Source: Mesorhizobium liriopis (lineage in GTDB: Bacteria > Pseudomonadota > Alphaproteobacteria > Rhizobiales > Rhizobiaceae). From it: DNA of 64,000 nt. The position numbers and the translations under genes were made by a program. The notes under the pieces are model-generated. The model saw only the letters and a program-made list of their open reading frames with translations, did not search any database and was not told the origin of the DNA. This document shows positions 63,004 through 64,000 of the stretch, one piece after another; position 1 is the stretch's first letter, and the number at the start of each line of letters is the position of its first letter. The stretch lies in contig NZ_JAMXQS010000006.1 in the NCBI RefSeq assembly GCF_024053505.1, positions 356,409-420,408 of the forward strand, given 5' to 3'.

Positions 63004-63720
63004 CCACAGCCCGTCATAGAGCGGCAGGCCGGTGATCCGGTGCAGGTTTTCTTCGGTTGTCGAAACGAACGGATAGAGTGCCGCAATCTGTTGCAGCGCA
63101 GCACGGTCCTCTGCAACGTGCCGACGCTTCTTGCCGACAGCGTTGTAATCATGCCCGTTCGTTTCCAGCGACATCCCGGCAATGATGATCTGTGGCACGC
63201 CGAGTGCCAAAGCATAAGCGAGGAGCGAGATGCCGTTGGAAGGACGCTTTTCCTCACCGATCCCGGTGAAGAGCGAGCCAAGCGTGCGGATCACGAACTG
63301 ATCCCTTTCCATCCGATGCAACTCAGCCTGACTGGACCAGCGCCAGCCGCTGAGACGCTTGAGTTTCGCGCTCAGGGGAAAGGTACGGCCCATCATGAGA
63401 GTGCTGCGGGTCTTCAAACCCGCAATCTGCTTCGGTTCGGTCTTGGTAAGAAGCAGCGTCAGGTCCGCGTCGGGCAGCCCACGCCTTTTCGCCGAGTGGC
63501 CGGCATATTTGACGTAAATGTAAGCGGTATTTTCCGGCAGATGGTCGGGTATGGCGGGGCCCGGCGCGGAACCCAGGACAAACCAGGGCCGACCCAACAG
63601 ACCTCGTGCGCCGGCCCAGTTGCGATGAAATTCCAATGTCCGCATCCAATCGCGATCGGTCTCCGAGAAGGCGGAGCCTGCGAGGGAGAAGGGTGACGCG
63701 ACGCTTGCCGACTTCGCCAT
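62992..63720 (-). CDS. Protein with a GSAPGP/GHxY domain (paralogue 3)
   Basis: A 242-residue protein very close to the C-terminal domain of the facing 61318-63003 gene. It shares RPWFVLGSAPGPAIP (GSAPGP 50-55; one Asp changed to Gly), YVKYAGHSAKRRGLPDADLTLL, TLGSLFTGIGEEKRPSNG, AGMSLETNGHDYN (AGMS 181-184, GHDY 189-192), HVAEDRAALQQIA and a C-terminus GLPLY. The matching segments suggest duplication of one domain, now as a free-standing protein in opposite orientation. ATG 63720 has GG a few bases upstream. No membrane segment. Same possible GT42/DUF115-like fold; substrate unknown. Confidence 0.62.
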   Translation of the reverse strand: MAKSASVASPFSLAGSAFSETDRDWMRTLEFHRNWAGARGLLGRPWFVLGSAPGPAIPDHLPENTAYIYVKYAGHSAKRRGLPDADLTLLLTKTEPKQIAGLKTRSTLMMGRTFPLSAKLKRLSGWRWSSQAELHRMERDQFVIRTLGSLFTGIGEEKRPSNGISLLAYALALGVPQIIIAGMSLETNGHDYNAVGKKRRHVAEDRAALQQIAALYPFVSTTEENLHRITGLPLYDGLWSGG

Positions 63721-63828
63721 GAGCTGCCTGGAAATTTCTGGGTAACTCTTTGGGTAGAGGAATTAGATTCCACGCGCACCAATTTCAGAACAGCACGACC
63801 ATCACGTTTACTTAACGCCGGGAAATAA

Positions 63829-63858
63829 AAAAGGGCGGGTCCGTGAAGACCCGCCCTT
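63829..63858 (-). terminator. Intrinsic terminator of tuf
   Basis: A stem of about 9 bp (gggcgggtc, 63833-63841, with gacccgccc) with a 6-base loop lies 20 bp after the tuf stop on the minus strand. The plus-strand A-rich run before it gives the T run of the minus transcript. Confidence 0.88.
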
Positions 63859-63879
63859 TGATCTGAAGCTTGGAAAAGC

Positions 63880-64000
63880 TTACTCGACGATGGCTGCGAC
63901 GATGCCCGCACCCACCGTGCGGCCACCCTCACGAATAGCGAAGCGCAGCTTCTCTTCCATCGCCACCGGCACGATCAGTTCCACGTCCACCGTCACATTG
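63880..64000 (-). CDS. tuf: Elongation factor Tu, C-terminal part (truncated by window edge)
   Basis: The last 39 codons run to TAA (reverse complement of 63880-63882). They read as the end of EF-Tu domain 3: [19 protein letters not shown], then [15 protein letters not shown], which is diagnostic. EF-Tu delivers aminoacyl-tRNA to the ribosome. The start lies beyond the right edge. The gene belongs beside trnW in proteobacteria but here is separated from it by the glycosyltransferase-like cluster. It may be one of two tuf copies; this cannot be seen. Confidence 0.97.
   Translation of the reverse strand, partial: NVTVDVELIVPVAMEEKLRFAIREGGRTVGAGIVAAIVE

Overview
The window is high-GC alphaproteobacterial chromosome, most likely order Hyphomicrobiales (Rhizobiales). 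The evidence is conserved core-gene order: uvrC-pgsA-moaD-moaE; lptF-lptG-lptD-surA-rsmA facing gmk-yicC-mltG-fabF-acpP-fabG-fabD; rpsF-rpsR-rplI; deg-rarA-crcB-rluC-ATP12; gatC-gatA near ruvX; and secE-nusG-rplK-rplA-rplJ-rplL-rpoB-rpoC beside trnW and tuf. Omp25-type porin, DUF6105 and DUF599 proteins fit the same order. No phage, insertion sequence, CRISPR array or rRNA is visible. The genus cannot be fixed from the sequence alone.

Layout. 1-5.1 kb: the end of a glutathione transferase gene, an Omp25-like outer-membrane protein, uvrC (DNA repair), pgsA (phospholipid synthesis) and moaD/moaE (molybdopterin synthase). 5.2-12.2 kb: a PAS-GGDEF-EAL protein, ndk, a second glutathione transferase, a DinB-like protein, a secreted Gly-rich repeat protein and an ABC-F ATPase. 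12.2-16.1 kb (minus strand): a PQQ-dehydrogenase/YbhB fusion, holC and pepA. 16.3-23 kb (plus): the LPS-export and outer-membrane block lptF-lptG-lptD-surA-rsmA. 23-29.3 kb (minus): gmk, yicC, mltG and the fatty-acid genes fabF, acpP, fabG, fabD. 29.4-31.4 kb: an LtaS-like phosphoglycerol transferase. 31.6-33.1 kb: rpsF-rpsR-rplI. 33.2-46.9 kb: an MHS-family transporter with a large periplasmic insert, an ATP12 chaperone, rluC, crcB, rarA, a Deg protease, sdaA, DUF599 and YdcF proteins, gatA/gatC, a metallo-hydrolase, ruvX and a DUF6105 protein. 47-59.5 kb (minus): the rpoC/rpoB/ribosomal-protein/nusG/secE block and tRNA-Trp. 59.6-63.7 kb: a poorly known glycosyltransferase-like cluster. The window ends inside tuf.

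The strongest candidate for an undescribed system is the 59.6-63.7 kb cluster inserted between trnW and tuf. It holds a GT-A-like protein with a DxD-type motif and three copies of one paralogous domain. That domain has a GSAPxP loop, an (S/T)NG segment, an AG(I/L/M)S strand and a GHxY motif. One copy stands alone downstream of the GT-A gene, one is fused to an ELM1-type (PF06258-like) glycosyltransferase domain, and one stands alone on the opposite strand. The layout suggests a surface-glycan or glycoconjugate pathway; this is inference.

Secondary points of interest are the secreted protein with eight exact-length 14-residue repeats arranged in alternating pairs, the PQQ-dehydrogenase/PEBP fusion, the transporter with an inserted periplasmic domain of about 185 residues, the apparent absence of pdxA between surA and rsmA, and several promoters that fit the alphaproteobacterial sigma-70 pattern.
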